The notes under the pieces were generated by a model, which was not told the origin of the DNA, ran no database searches, and was given only the letters and a program-made list of their open reading frames with translations. This document shows positions 51,432 to 62,497 of a DNA stretch of 64,000 nucleotides, piece by piece. The DNA comes from Martelella sp. AD-3. Lineage in GTDB: Bacteria > Pseudomonadota > Alphaproteobacteria > Rhizobiales > Rhizobiaceae. The translations under genes were made by a program, and so were the position numbers. Location: the NCBI RefSeq assembly GCF_001578105.1, contig NZ_CP014275.1, forward strand, positions 496,001 to 560,000. The letters run 5' to 3'. The number at the start of each line of letters is the position of its first letter. Positions within the stretch are counted from its first letter, which is position 1.

Positions 51432-53528
51432 ATGACATCTCACCTTTCTGCCCGGCATCTGGCCAGTGTCCTGGCTGCCGGGATTTCAACCCTTGCCCTT
51501 GTTTCCGGGGCGCTCGCTTCGGAAATGACGGTCGTGCCGCCGCAGCCGGATTTCCCGGCCCAGGCCAAGATCACCTATGTACCGCGCAACGCGATCGAGG
51601 AATTCAGATCGCTGCCATCCTATTCCGAGCCGGAATGGGTGACGGAGCAATTTGTCGAGACCGGCGCGCTGCCGCCGGTCGAGGAACGGCTGCCGAAGGA
51701 ACCGCTGGTCTTCAAGACCGGCAACATGCCGGACGGCATGGGCGTTTATGGCGGCACGTTGCGCCATGTGATCGGCGGACGCCCGGAAGGCTGGAACTAT
51801 CAGGCCGGCCAGTCCCAGGGCTGGGGCGGCATCGATATCGGCATGTATGAATGCCTGACCCGCACCGCGCCGCTCTATCAGGTCGAGGCGAGCGACATGG
51901 AGCCGCTGCCGAACCTCGCGAAGAGCTGGGAATGGTCGGAAGACGGGCACACGCTGACCATGCACCTGATCGAGGGCGCGAAATGGTCCGACGGCGAGCC
52001 CTTTACCTCCGAAGACGTGATCTTCATGTGGGAAGACAATATCGTCGACCCCAATGTATCGCCGCTCAACGGCGCATCGCGCGAAACCTTCGGCTCCGAC
52101 ACGACGCTGAAGGCACTCAACGACTACACGGTCGAATGGACCTTTGCCGAAGCCTTCCCGCGCCAGTATCTGTTCAACATGGCCTATGGCGATTTCTGCC
52201 CCGGCCCGGCGCATATCCTGAAGACCAAGCACCCGAAATATGCCGATACGACCTATGACGAGTATCGCAACGGCTTTCCGCCGGAAATGATGAACTGGCC
52301 GGTCATGGGCGCCTGGGCGCCGGTCGAATACCGGCCCGACGATATCATCGTTCTGCGCCGCAACCCCTACTACTGGAAAGTCGATGAGGACGGCCACCAG
52401 CTGCCCTATATCGATGAACTGCAGTACAAGCTGTCGACCTGGGCCGACCGCGACATCCAGACGATTGCGGGCTCCGCCGACCTTTCCAATCTCGAACAGC
52501 CGGAAAACTTCGTCGTGGCGCTGCGCCGCGCGGCAGAGGCGGATGCGCCGGCAAGGCTGGCCTTCGGCCCGCGCCTCATCGGTTACAATATGCGCATGAA
52601 CCTTTCCGGCAATGGCTGGGGCGAGCCGGACGAACGCGAAGAGGCCGTGCGCGAACTCAACCGCAACCCGGACTTCCGCAAGGCGGTGACGATGGCGATC
52701 GACCGGCAGGCGCTTGGCGATTCGCTGGTCCGCGGCCCCTTCACCGCCATCTATCCGGGCGGCCTGAATTCCGGCACCAGCTTCTATGACCGGGAATCGA
52801 CCTATTACTATCCCTATGATCCCGAAGGGGCGAAGGAACTGCTTGCCTCGATCGGCCTTGAGGACACGGACGGCAACGGTTTCGTCAACTGGCCGGAGGG
52901 CACGCTTGGCGGGCAGGATGTCGATATCGTGGTCTCGCTGAGTTCCAACTACACGACCGACCTCAGCCTCGCCGAGGGCCTGATCGGCCAGTTGCAGCAG
53001 GTGGGCCTCAGGGTGGTGCAGAACGCCATCGAGAACAACCAGTTCGACAACCAGCGGCGGGCAGGCAAGTTCGACTGGGTGATCCTGCGCAATCCGCCGG
53101 CTCTGGCATCCGTGGTGCAGGGCACGACCGGCCTTGCGCCTGTAGGACCGCGCACAAGCGAACATCACCGCGCCGGGCCGGACGGCACGCTCGACCTGAT
53201 GCCCTATGAGGAACAGATGGTCGATATCATCGACCAGTTCATCGCCACCGACGATAATGCCGAGCGGGCCGAACTCATGAAACAGTATCAGACCGTCGTG
53301 ACGCAGAATGTCGATATGGTCGGGCTGACGGAATATCCCGGTGCGCTGATCGTCAACAAACGCTTCGACAATGTCGCCGCCGGCGCGCCGATCTTCATGT
53401 TCAACTGGGCGGAAGACGCCATTATCCGCGAGCGCATGTTCGTTCCGGCGGACGAGCAGCAGGACTACGAACTGTTCCCGAAAACCCTGCCGGGTGAACG
53501 GGGCGGCGACGGGCCGGTCAGCGGCTGA
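51432..53528 (+). CDS. agpA: Alpha-galactoside ABC transporter periplasmic binding protein
   Basis: 698 residues. A Sec signal peptide (about 1-30, ending G-A-L-A) leads into the peptide/nickel-type cluster C binding fold (W-E-W-S-E-D-G-H-T-L-T-M; W-S-D-G-E-P-F-T-S-E-D-V). Although the fold is that of oligopeptide-binding proteins, AgpA of Sinorhizobium, in the same gene order, binds melibiose and raffinose. GGGAGG lies ten bases before the ATG. A strong hairpin follows the gene, suggesting differential expression over the permeases. Confidence 0.82.
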   Translation: MTSHLSARHLASVLAAGISTLALVSGALASEMTVVPPQPDFPAQAKITYVPRNAIEEFRSLPSYSEPEWVTEQFVETGALPPVEERLPKEPLVFKTGNMPDGMGVYGGTLRHVIGGRPEGWNYQAGQSQGWGGIDIGMYECLTRTAPLYQVEASDMEPLPNLAKSWEWSEDGHTLTMHLIEGAKWSDGEPFTSEDVIFMWEDNIVDPNVSPLNGASRETFGSDTTLKALNDYTVEWTFAEAFPRQYLFNMAYGDFCPGPAHILKTKHPKYADTTYDEYRNGFPPEMMNWPVMGAWAPVEYRPDDIIVLRRNPYYWKVDEDGHQLPYIDELQYKLSTWADRDIQTIAGSADLSNLEQPENFVVALRRAAEADAPARLAFGPRLIGYNMRMNLSGNGWGEPDEREEAVRELNRNPDFRKAVTMAIDRQALGDSLVRGPFTAIYPGGLNSGTSFYDRESTYYYPYDPEGAKELLASIGLEDTDGNGFVNWPEGTLGGQDVDIVVSLSSNYTTDLSLAEGLIGQLQQVGLRVVQNAIENNQFDNQRRAGKFDWVILRNPPALASVVQGTTGLAPVGPRTSEHHRAGPDGTLDLMPYEEQMVDIIDQFIATDDNAERAELMKQYQTVVTQNVDMVGLTEYPGALIVNKRFDNVAAGAPIFMFNWAEDAIIRERMFVPADEQQDYELFPKTLPGERGGDGPVSG

Positions 53529-53577
53529 CACCCGAAAGCGTCGCGGCGGCTCTTGCAAAAGCGCCGCCGCCAACCTC

Positions 53578-53617
53578 GCGGACCGGCAACCCTGTTCTCC
53601 TCCAGTTGCCGGTCCGC
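53578..53617 (+). promoter_or_regulatory. 13-bp perfect hairpin after binding-protein gene
   Basis: GCGGACCGGCAAC (53578-53590) pairs perfectly with GTTGCCGGTCCGC (53605-53617) across a 14-base loop, between the binding-protein and first permease genes, with no T-run. Such elements protect the upstream mRNA so that the binding protein outnumbers the membrane parts. Confidence 0.65.
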
Positions 53618-53641
53618 ACAGACAAGGGACGCAAGGATAAA

Positions 53642-54651
<1,010 letters not shown>

Positions 54652-54655
<4 letters not shown>

Positions 54656-55776
54656 CCGACAACATCCTTCAAACCGTCGATACGGTCAAAGAACCGGAAG
54701 CCAACAAGAACGAAACCTATCTGGCGCTGGTCTGGCGCAGGCTGAAGCGGTCATTTTCCGGCATGATGGGCCTGATCCTCGTGATCTTCCTGCTGTTCGT
54801 CGCCGTGTTCGCCGATTTCCTGTCGCCCGCCGATCCGCGCGTGACCGGTGATTCCTACCAACCGCCGCAGATGGTGACTGTGTTTGGCAAGGACGGCGAA
54901 TTCGTGTTTCCGCCGCGCGTCTATCCGCTTGGCGATACCGGCGAACTGGACCCGATCACCTTCCAGCCGCTTGTCGGCAAGGATTACGACAACCCGCAGA
55001 TCATCGGCCTGTTCGTGAAGGGCGCGCCCTACAAGCTCTTCGGCCTCATTCCCGCCGACCGCCATTTCATCGGCGCGACCGATGGCTCGGTGATCCATTT
55101 TCTCGGCACCGACAAGCTCGGACGGGACGTGCTGTCGCGCATTCTCTACGGCTCGCGGATTTCGCTTCTGATCGCGCTGACGGTGGTCACCGTCGTCACC
55201 ATCGTCGGAACATCCGTCGGCATGACGTCCGGTTATTTCGGCGGGCCGGTAGATTCGTGGATCCAGCGCTTTGTCGAACTGGTGCTCGCCTTTCCGCAAC
55301 TGCCCTTCTATCTGGCGCTGGCCTCGCTCATTCCCGTCACCGCGCCGACAAAGGTGTTCTTGGGCTTCGTCATTGCGGTGATGTCGGCGCTTGGCTGGGC
55401 GCAGATGTCGCGCGAGGTGCGCGGCAAGACGATGGGGCTGGTGCGCATGGATTATGTGCGGGCGGCGATTGCCGTCGGCGCTACCGACAAGCGCATCATC
55501 TTCCGCCACATCCTGCCCAACGTGATGAGCCATGTGATCGTCGCGGTCACATTGGCAATTCCCACGGTCGTGCTGCTCGAAGCTTTCCTTGGCTTCCTCG
55601 GCTTTGCGGTCAAACCGCCGATGATTTCCTGGGGGCTGATGCTGCGCGATACCTCCAATTATGCGGTGATCGGCGCCTATCCCTGGCTGTTGTCACCCGT
55701 CGCCTTCGTGCTTCTGACCGTCTTCGCCTTCAACGCGTTCGGCGACGGGCTGCGCGATGCCATCGACCCCTATTGA
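54652..55776 (+). CDS. Peptide-type ABC transporter permease (second)
   Basis: 374 residues of the OppC/DppC type: the OppC N-terminal segment with helix 1 (about 35-60), a periplasmic domain with H-F-L-G-T-D-K-L-G-R-D-V-L-S-R (about 158-173) and the cytoplasmic loop V-R-A-A-I-A-V-G-A-T near 265. It forms the channel with the previous permease. It starts inside the previous gene's stop (ATGA). By position it matches AgpC. Confidence 0.92.
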
Positions 55777-55792
55777 GAAGGACACGCTTGCA

Positions 55793-57463
55793 ATGACTGA
55801 CGACCTCAGACATGACACGGCGCCTTCCACCCGGCGCGACCATGGTGAACAGCAGGGCGAGCCGATCATCGACGCCCGCAATGTCGCCGTCGATATCGCG
55901 GTCGAGGACGGCACGGTGAATGCCGTGCGCGATGTCTCGTTCCAGCTCTATCGCGGCGAGACCATCGCCATTGTCGGCGAAAGCGGATCCGGCAAATCCG
56001 TCACGGCCCGGACGGTGATGGGGCTTCTTCCCAAGCGCGCGAGCGTCGGCAAGGGAGCCAAGATAAACTACAATGGAGAGGACGTTCTCAAGTTCTCTGA
56101 ACGCCGGCGTCGGGACATGCGCGGATCGCGGATTTCCATGATCTTTCAGGAGCCGATGAGTTCGTTGAACCCGATCTACACGATCGGATCGCAGATCATC
56201 GAAGCGATCCAGACCCATCGCCGCGTGAGCCGCAAAGATGCGGAGGCCGAAACCCTGGAGCTTCTGAAACAGGTTCAGATCCCAGAACCGGAGGCGCGCT
56301 TAAAACAATATCCGCACCAGCTTTCCGGCGGGCAGCGCCAGCGCGTGATGATCGCCATGGCGCTCGCCAACAAGCCGGACTTGCTGATCGCCGATGAGCC
56401 GACCACGGCGCTTGACGTGACGGTGCAAGCGCAGATCCTCGGCCTGATCCGGGAGTTGCAGCTGGAACTCGGCATGGCCGTCATCCTGATCACCCACGAC
56501 CTGACGGTGGTTCAGCATTTCTCGGATTATGTCTATGTGATGAGCGAAGGCGTGGTGCGCGAGCACAACACGACCAGGGCGCTTTTCGCCGACCCGCAGC
56601 ACCCCTACACGAAAAAGCTCCTCAGCTCCGAGCCCTCCGGCGAGGCCAATCCGCTGCCGGAAGGATCGCAGACCATCCTGGAGGGCCGGGACGTTCGGGT
56701 CGCCTTCACGCTGAAGACCGGGACCTTCTTCAAATCCAGCTACAGCCAGCTTGTCGCGGTCAACGACCTGTCGATCACGCTCAAAAAGCACGAAACGCTG
56801 GGGCTGGTGGGCGAAAGCGGATCGGGAAAGACCACCTTCGGCCAGGCATTGATGCGTCTGATCCATTCTGACGGCGGCACGGTGCTCTTCGACGACAAAC
56901 ACATCGAGGGACTTTCCCGCGAACAGCTCAGGCCCTTGCGCTCGCGCATGCAGGTGGTGTTTCAGGATCCGTTTTCCTCGCTCAATCCGCGCATGACGAT
57001 CGGCCAGATCATCGAGGAAGGGTTGATCGTCAACAATATCGGCTCGTCCGGCAAGGACCGCAACGAGCGGGTGCGCGATGCCCTCGTCGATGCCGGCCTG
57101 CCAGGCTCTATCACCCACCGGTTTCCGCACGAGTTTTCCGGCGGACAGCGCCAGCGCATCGCCATTGCGCGCGCGGTGGCGCTGGAGCCGGAATTCATCC
57201 TGCTCGATGAGCCGACCTCGGCGCTCGATCTCTCCGTGCAGGCGCAGATCATCGAACTCCTGCGCAAGCTCCAGAGCGAACGGGGCTTGAGCTACCTCTT
57301 CATCTCGCACGACCTGAAGGTCGTACGGGCGCTCTGCCACCGTGTCTGCGTCATGCAGCACGGCAAAATCGTTGAACAGGGTCCGGTGCGCGATGTGCTG
57401 GAGAACCCGCAGACAGACTACACGAAGCGGCTGGTCAAGGCCGCCTTCGAAGTTGCCGCATGA
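55793..57463 (+). CDS. Fused double ATPase of peptide-type ABC transporter
   Basis: 556 residues carrying two complete ABC domains, equivalent to OppD plus OppF in one chain. Walker A is G-E-S-G-S-G-K-S (about 61) and again G-E-S-G-S-G-K-T (about 340), with signatures L-S-G-G-Q-R-Q-R and F-S-G-G-Q-R-Q-R and Walker B I-A-D-E-P-T and L-D-E-P-T. Both sites look active. ATG at 55793 is chosen (AAGGA upstream); one at 55757 lies inside the permease gene. It powers alpha-galactoside uptake with the upstream permeases. Confidence 0.92.
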   Translation: MTDDLRHDTAPSTRRDHGEQQGEPIIDARNVAVDIAVEDGTVNAVRDVSFQLYRGETIAIVGESGSGKSVTARTVMGLLPKRASVGKGAKINYNGEDVLKFSERRRRDMRGSRISMIFQEPMSSLNPIYTIGSQIIEAIQTHRRVSRKDAEAETLELLKQVQIPEPEARLKQYPHQLSGGQRQRVMIAMALANKPDLLIADEPTTALDVTVQAQILGLIRELQLELGMAVILITHDLTVVQHFSDYVYVMSEGVVREHNTTRALFADPQHPYTKKLLSSEPSGEANPLPEGSQTILEGRDVRVAFTLKTGTFFKSSYSQLVAVNDLSITLKKHETLGLVGESGSGKTTFGQALMRLIHSDGGTVLFDDKHIEGLSREQLRPLRSRMQVVFQDPFSSLNPRMTIGQIIEEGLIVNNIGSSGKDRNERVRDALVDAGLPGSITHRFPHEFSGGQRQRIAIARAVALEPEFILLDEPTSALDLSVQAQIIELLRKLQSERGLSYLFISHDLKVVRALCHRVCVMQHGKIVEQGPVRDVLENPQTDYTKRLVKAAFEVAA

Positions 57464-57480
57464 ATTTGAGGAATTTTACC

Positions 57481-58854
57481 ATGGCAAGACAACCCAAGAT
57501 CACCTTCATCGGCGCCGGCTCCACGGTTTTCATGAAAAACATCATCGGCGACGCGTTGCAGCGGCCCGCATTGAAAGATGCCTCCATCGCCCTGATGGAC
57601 ATCAATTCGGAGCGACTGGCGGAAAGCGAAATCGTTGCCCGGAAACTCGCCAGGACGCTGGGCTCAAAGGCCGAGATCACCACCCACACCAACCAGCGAA
57701 CAGCCCTGGATAGCGCGGATTTCGTCGTCGTGGCCTTCCAGATCGGCGGCTATGAACCGGCCACCGTGACCGATTTCGAGGTGCCGAAGAAATACGGACT
57801 TCGCCAGACGATCGCCGATACGCTGGGCGTCGGCGGCATCATGCGGGGCCTCAGAACCGTGCCGCATCTCTGGTCGATCTGCGAGGACATGATGCAGGTC
57901 TGCCCGGAAGCGATCATGCTGCAATATGTGAACCCGATGGCGATCAACACCTGGGCGATTGCGGAAAAATATCCGCAGATCAAACAGGTCGGGCTTTGCC
58001 ATTCGGTGCAGGGCACGGCCGGCGAACTGGCGCGAGATCTCGATATCCCCTATGAGGAAATCCGCTACCGCTCGGCCGGCATAAACCACATGGCCTTCTT
58101 CCTGAAGTTCGAACATCGCCAGAAAGACGGAAGCTACCGCGACCTTTATCCCGATCTGGTGCGCGGCTATCGCGAGGGCCGGTTCCCGAAACCGTCAAGC
58201 TGGAACCCGCGCTGCCCCAACAAGGTGCGCTATGAAATGCTCACAAGGCTCGGCTATTTCGTCACCGAAAGCTCGGAACATTTTGCCGAATACACGCCCT
58301 ATTTCATCAAGGAAGGCCGCGAGGACCTGATCGAGAAATTCGGCATTCCGCTGGACGAATACCCCGTCCGCTGCGTCGAGCAGATCGCCAAATGGAAGGA
58401 TCAGGCGGAGGAATACAGGAAGGCCGATGAAATCAAGGTCGAGCAGAGCAAGGAATATGCCTCGTCGATCATGAATTCGGTCTGGACCGGCGAGCCCTCC
58501 GTCATCTACGGCAATGTCCGCAACAATGGCTGCATCACCTCCCTGCCGGAAAACTGCGCGGCGGAGGTGCCCTGCCTCGTCGATGCCTCCGGTATTCAGC
58601 CGACCTATATCGGCGACCTGCCGCCGCAACTGACGGCGCTGATCCGCACCAATATCAATGTGCAGGAGCTGACAGTTGCCGCGCTGGTCAACGAAAACCG
58701 CGAACATCTCTATCACGCCGCGATGATGGACCCGCACACGGCCGCCGAACTCGACCTCGACCAGATCTGGTCGCTGGTCGACGACCTGCTGGTCGCCCAT
58801 CACGACTGGATCCCCGAATGGGCGCGGATTGCGCGGCAGGCCCGCTCGGCCTGA
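57481..58854 (+). CDS. Alpha-galactosidase-like glycoside hydrolase family 4 (second)
   Basis: 457 residues. Rossmann start I-G-A-G-S-T-V-F, Mn-ligand Cys in G-L-C-H-S-V and His in I-N-H-M-A-F-F show an intact GH4 active site. It is distinct from the first GH4 enzyme in the locus and ends the operon, as agaL2 does in Sinorhizobium. GAGGA eight bases before the ATG at 57481 decides the start over an ATG at 57460 that overlaps the ATPase stop. It may act on a different alpha-galactoside or on alpha-glucosides. Confidence 0.9.
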   Translation: MARQPKITFIGAGSTVFMKNIIGDALQRPALKDASIALMDINSERLAESEIVARKLARTLGSKAEITTHTNQRTALDSADFVVVAFQIGGYEPATVTDFEVPKKYGLRQTIADTLGVGGIMRGLRTVPHLWSICEDMMQVCPEAIMLQYVNPMAINTWAIAEKYPQIKQVGLCHSVQGTAGELARDLDIPYEEIRYRSAGINHMAFFLKFEHRQKDGSYRDLYPDLVRGYREGRFPKPSSWNPRCPNKVRYEMLTRLGYFVTESSEHFAEYTPYFIKEGREDLIEKFGIPLDEYPVRCVEQIAKWKDQAEEYRKADEIKVEQSKEYASSIMNSVWTGEPSVIYGNVRNNGCITSLPENCAAEVPCLVDASGIQPTYIGDLPPQLTALIRTNINVQELTVAALVNENREHLYHAAMMDPHTAAELDLDQIWSLVDDLLVAHHDWIPEWARIARQARSA

Positions 58855-58981
58855 GCCGGACAGGTAGTCAAGGCTTAGGGCTTGCACCCGGCAGGCATCG
58901 CAGGTCCTGCATTTGTGCCCAAACCGGCGGCGGCGCCGTTTTCCGCGGCGTCGCCATCGCCTTTTTGCATGGTGCAGGTTC

Positions 58982-60316
58982 CTAGCCGAGATAGACAGTG
59001 CCCGCCGGGTAGCCGATCCGGCTTGGCTTGCGGGTGGCGAGCAGGAAGCCCAGCGTCATGGGGCCGACCCGACCGATGAACATGACCGCCATGATGACGG
59101 CCCTTCCGGCAGTGTCGAAATCGCCGGTGATGCCGCGCGACATGCCGACCGTGCCAAAGGCCGAAACCGTTTCGAAGGCGACGGCGAGAAAGTCGCCTTC
59201 GTGAAACAGAAGCAGCACGAAGGTCGCGCAAAGGATGAGCAGGACGCTGATCGTCGTCAGGGCGAGAACCTTCATCACCTGTTCCAGCCCGAGTTCGCGG
59301 TTGAAGACATGGATATTGGCCCGGCTCCGGAAGAACGCGACCGTGGCCAGCAACAGGACGATGAAGGTTGTGACCTTGATGCCGCCACCGGTCGATGTGC
59401 TGCCCGCGCCGACGAACATCAGGGTCATGAACATGAGCGCGGTGCCGTCGGAAAGATTGCCGATCTCGACGGTGTTGAACCCGGCCGTGCGCGTCGTTGC
59501 GGCCTGAAACCAGCTGGCCCACAGGCGATCGGACAAGGGAAGCGCTCCAAGCGTCCCCGGGTTGGTCCACTCCATCGTCGCGAATGAGACCGTCGACCAC
59601 ACGAGCAGCGCCGCCGTGCCGGCCAGCATCAGCTTGGTGTGCAGCGAGAAGCGACGCCAGTTGCGCGTGCGCCAGATGTCGGAGGCGACGGTGAAACCGA
59701 GCCCGCCCATGATGAAGAGCGCGGGAACGGTCAGGTTGATGACGGGGTTCCCGACCCAGCGGCTCAGGCTGTCCGGAAACAGGGCGAAGCCTGCATTGTT
59801 GAAGGCGGAGACCGCGTGAAAAGCGGCTTGCCAGAGCCCTTCGCGCCAGCCCGCCTCGGGCACGAACACCGTGGCCAGAAGCCCCGCGCCGATCAGTTCG
59901 CACAAGAGGACGACCTTGAGGATGATGCGCGTCAGCGCCAGAAGATCCGTGGCGGAGGTCTGGTTGAGGTCCTCCCTGAGGTAAAGACGATGGGTAAAGC
60001 CGACCGGAAGGCCGAGCATCGACAGGATCAGGACGGCGAATGTCATCAGGCCAAGCCCGCCGATCTGGATCAGCAGCATGACCACCGCCTGGCCGAAAAG
60101 TGTGTATTGGCTGCCCGTGTCGACGACGACGAGCCCCGTCACCGTCACCGCCGATGTTGCCGTGAAGGCGGCATCCCACCAGGTGATCGGGCTGGTCGTC
60201 GCAAGCGGAAGCTTCAGCGCGAGCGTGCCGAGAACGATGAAACCGGCATAGATGAGGATCAGAAGGAGCGGTGGCGCCAGATGCGGCCTTCGACGTTTCG
60301 GGTAGATGCGTAGCAT
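58982..60316 (-). CDS. ktrB: Potassium uptake protein KtrB (TrkH family)
   Basis: 444 residues, about eight to ten membrane helices with four pore loops. Selectivity-filter-like segments are visible (T-A-T-S-A-V-T-V-T-G-L; F-N-N-A-G-F; T-T-R-T-A-G-F; S-A-F-G-T-V-G), as in TrkH/KtrB channels. Length and the pairing with a short RCK protein point to the Ktr system, Na+-dependent K+ uptake. It starts three bases after the ktrA stop. Confidence 0.93.
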   Translation of the reverse strand: MLRIYPKRRRPHLAPPLLLILIYAGFIVLGTLALKLPLATTSPITWWDAAFTATSAVTVTGLVVVDTGSQYTLFGQAVVMLLIQIGGLGLMTFAVLILSMLGLPVGFTHRLYLREDLNQTSATDLLALTRIILKVVLLCELIGAGLLATVFVPEAGWREGLWQAAFHAVSAFNNAGFALFPDSLSRWVGNPVINLTVPALFIMGGLGFTVASDIWRTRNWRRFSLHTKLMLAGTAALLVWSTVSFATMEWTNPGTLGALPLSDRLWASWFQAATTRTAGFNTVEIGNLSDGTALMFMTLMFVGAGSTSTGGGIKVTTFIVLLLATVAFFRSRANIHVFNRELGLEQVMKVLALTTISVLLILCATFVLLLFHEGDFLAVAFETVSAFGTVGMSRGITGDFDTAGRAVIMAVMFIGRVGPMTLGFLLATRKPSRIGYPAGTVYLG

Positions 60317-60319
60317 GCG

Positions 60320-60988
60320 TCAGTTCCCGTCACGCAGATCGTCCCCGAAATGGCGCAGGTCCGACCGTTTGCCGAGCAGAAGAAGCTTGTCGTCCTCCCT
60401 GAGCCTGAGGTCGCCGTCATCGCAGGACAGATAGTGATTGTCCCGCATCGCGCCCAAGGCCCTGACATTGTACTTTTCGAAGATGGCGGCCTTTCCGACC
60501 ATCTTGCCATCAAGTTCGGCCGGCACTTTGAAATCAACCACATGGTAGCCGTTGCCGAGGCTGACATAGTCACGCACAAGCGGATTGTGGAGCATCTGGG
60601 CGATGTGCTGTCCGATTTCATGCTCGGGCAGGATCACGCGATCGGCGCCGAGCTTGGTCAGGATGCGATGGTGCGTCCGGTTGAGGGCCTTGACCCAGAT
60701 CGTCTCGACGCCGAGCATCTTGACGTTCATGGTGCACAGCACATTCGCCTCCAGATCTTCCCCGATCGCGACAACGGCGACGTCATAGCCGCCGACGCCT
60801 GCTTCCTTTAGCGCGACCTCGTCCTTTCCGTCTGCAATGACCACTTCCGTCAGTGTTTCGGCCAGCCGCGAGACATATTGCCCGTCGATGTCGATGCCGA
60901 GCACCGGATTGCCGAACCGGGCAAGTTCGCTGGCAACCGTGCTGCCAAACGTTCCGAGACCGATGACGGCGAAGCTGCGGGTTTTCAT
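60320..60988 (-). CDS. ktrA: Potassium uptake regulator KtrA (RCK domain)
   Basis: 222 residues: an RCK_N Rossmann domain (I-G-L-G-T-F-G-S near residue 9; D-I-D near 33) and an RCK_C domain in the last 80 residues. KtrA rings bind ATP/ADP or NAD and gate the KtrB channel in the membrane. It is directly upstream of ktrB in one operon. Confidence 0.94.
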   Translation of the reverse strand: MKTRSFAVIGLGTFGSTVASELARFGNPVLGIDIDGQYVSRLAETLTEVVIADGKDEVALKEAGVGGYDVAVVAIGEDLEANVLCTMNVKMLGVETIWVKALNRTHHRILTKLGADRVILPEHEIGQHIAQMLHNPLVRDYVSLGNGYHVVDFKVPAELDGKMVGKAAIFEKYNVRALGAMRDNHYLSCDDGDLRLREDDKLLLLGKRSDLRHFGDDLRDGN

Positions 60989-61059
60989 GGTTCAGACCTT
61001 TCGGCTGTGGCAAGAACCCGCAGAAAGCGTCATCTTTTCAAGGAATGCAAGTCTTGCAG

Positions 61060-61097
61060 CCAGCCCGCCTGCCGCGCTCGGGCGGCAGGCGGGCTGG
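61060..61097 (-). terminator. 16-bp perfect hairpin after FAD monooxygenase gene
   Basis: Bases 61060-61075 pair perfectly with 61082-61097 around a 6-base loop, just beyond the monooxygenase stop on the minus strand. There is no clear T-run, so it may act with Rho or as a 3' mRNA protector, separating the TRAP-monooxygenase operon from ktrAB. Confidence 0.55.
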
Positions 61098-61125
61098 CGA
61101 TGGCTCTTCGGCTGAAGATGATCCC

Positions 61126-62337
61126 TCAGGCCGAGACCGCGCCTTCAAGGCCGGTGGAGCCGTAGAGCCAGGAGACGATATCGTACCAGTCATCCGGCGA
61201 CTTGGAACGCATCACCGCGTTGCGAAGCGCGGCGTGCGCGCCGCCGGGGTGATAGACGTGCTGGCCGATTTCACGCGACTGCAGCTGAACGCGCGCAGTG
61301 CGCAGCGCGCGCAGTTCCTGGTAGCGGGCAAGGGCCTCGTCAAGCGGACCGCCCTCCTCGCCGAGCACATGGGAAATGGCCACGGCATCCTCCATGGCCA
61401 TGCAAGCGCCCTGGGCGAAATACTGCATCATCGGATGGGCGGCGTCGCCCAGCAGGACGACGCGACCGTCGATCCAGTTTTCCACCGGGTCGCGGTCGCA
61501 GAGAACCCATCGCTTCCAGTCCTGACCGCGCTCGATGATCTGGCGCGCGACCGGCGCCACGTGTTCGAAACCCTTGCGGACCTCCTCATGGGAAACCGGC
61601 ACGCCGGCTTCCGGCGAGGGCGCGTGGTTGTGATAGGTCACCACCAGGTTGAAGAGTTTCCAGCCCCTGAGCGGATAATGGACGATGTGACATTTCGGCC
61701 CGGCCCAGAGCGTTGCGGCGTTCCAGCGCAGGTCTTCCGGCATGTCTTCCGTCGGGATGACAGAACGATAGGTGGTGTGGCCGGAAACACGCGGCGCGCC
61801 GTCGCCGACCACCTTCTTGCGGACATTGGACCACAGCCCGTCTGCGCCGATCAGGATTGTCCCCTTCAGCCGTTCTCCGTCCTTCAGGATCGCGGTGACG
61901 CCGTTTTCGTCCTGATCGTAGTCGACCACTTCGGCATTGGTGCGCAGGCTGACCAGAGGATGATCCTCGCAGGCTTTCAGGAACACGCCGTGGAGGTCGC
62001 CGCGATGGATCACGGCATAAGGGTTTCTGAAGCGGGCGCGGAAGGCATCGTCCAGCGGAATGCGGGTGATCTCCTGACCGTCAATGGCATCCATCAGGCG
62101 TAGATTGTCGATATAGACGGCAATCGCCCGCGCGGCATCGCCGACGCCCAGATAATCGAAGGCATGAAAGGCGTTTGGGCCGAGCTGAATGCCGGCGCCG
62201 ATTTCGCCGAGCTTCGGCGCGCGCTCCAGCACCAGCGACTTCAGCCCCTTGTTCGCCAGACCGATGGCGGCGGCAAGGCCGCCGATGCCGCCGCCGGCGA
62301 TCAGGATCGGGTCTGCTTCATTTGCGACGTTTGACAT
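61126..62337 (-). CDS. FAD-dependent aromatic-ring hydroxylase (3-hydroxybenzoate/salicylate hydroxylase type)
   Basis: 403 residues of the class A flavoprotein monooxygenases. Present are the FAD-binding G-G-G-I-G-G near residue 14, the second FAD motif A-D-G-L-W-S near 155 and G-D-A-A-H-P-M near 290. Size and overall likeness fit 3-hydroxybenzoate 6-hydroxylase or salicylate 1-hydroxylase, which add oxygen using NAD(P)H. AGAGGAGA precedes the ATG. Being downstream of a TRAP transporter, it probably acts on the imported aromatic acid. The substrate is not certain. Confidence 0.88.
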   Translation of the reverse strand: MSNVANEADPILIAGGGIGGLAAAIGLANKGLKSLVLERAPKLGEIGAGIQLGPNAFHAFDYLGVGDAARAIAVYIDNLRLMDAIDGQEITRIPLDDAFRARFRNPYAVIHRGDLHGVFLKACEDHPLVSLRTNAEVVDYDQDENGVTAILKDGERLKGTILIGADGLWSNVRKKVVGDGAPRVSGHTTYRSVIPTEDMPEDLRWNAATLWAGPKCHIVHYPLRGWKLFNLVVTYHNHAPSPEAGVPVSHEEVRKGFEHVAPVARQIIERGQDWKRWVLCDRDPVENWIDGRVVLLGDAAHPMMQYFAQGACMAMEDAVAISHVLGEEGGPLDEALARYQELRALRTARVQLQSREIGQHVYHPGGAHAALRNAVMRSKSPDDWYDIVSWLYGSTGLEGAVSA

Positions 62338-62497
62338 GACACATCTCCTCTGTGTGCCCGCAAGCCTGGCCTGGGGCATTGAATATGATTTCGGTTATCG
62401 GCTGCCGGTACAGGCGACCCCTGCGGGTCGTTTCCGCGAACCGGCGTTCTTCACGCGTTCGGTGCTCCCTTCATCGGGGCGCCGGTGAACCCGTCGC

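Noticed and set aside
51486..53573. Open frame of 695 codons on the minus strand
   Set aside because: Exactly antisense to the galactoside binding-protein gene; no motif, and its composition is that of a shadow.
58876..58971. 31-codon minus-strand frame M-Q-K-G-D-G downstream of ktrB
   Set aside because: No clear ribosome site; Gly/Ala-rich low complexity in a GC-rich intergenic stretch.
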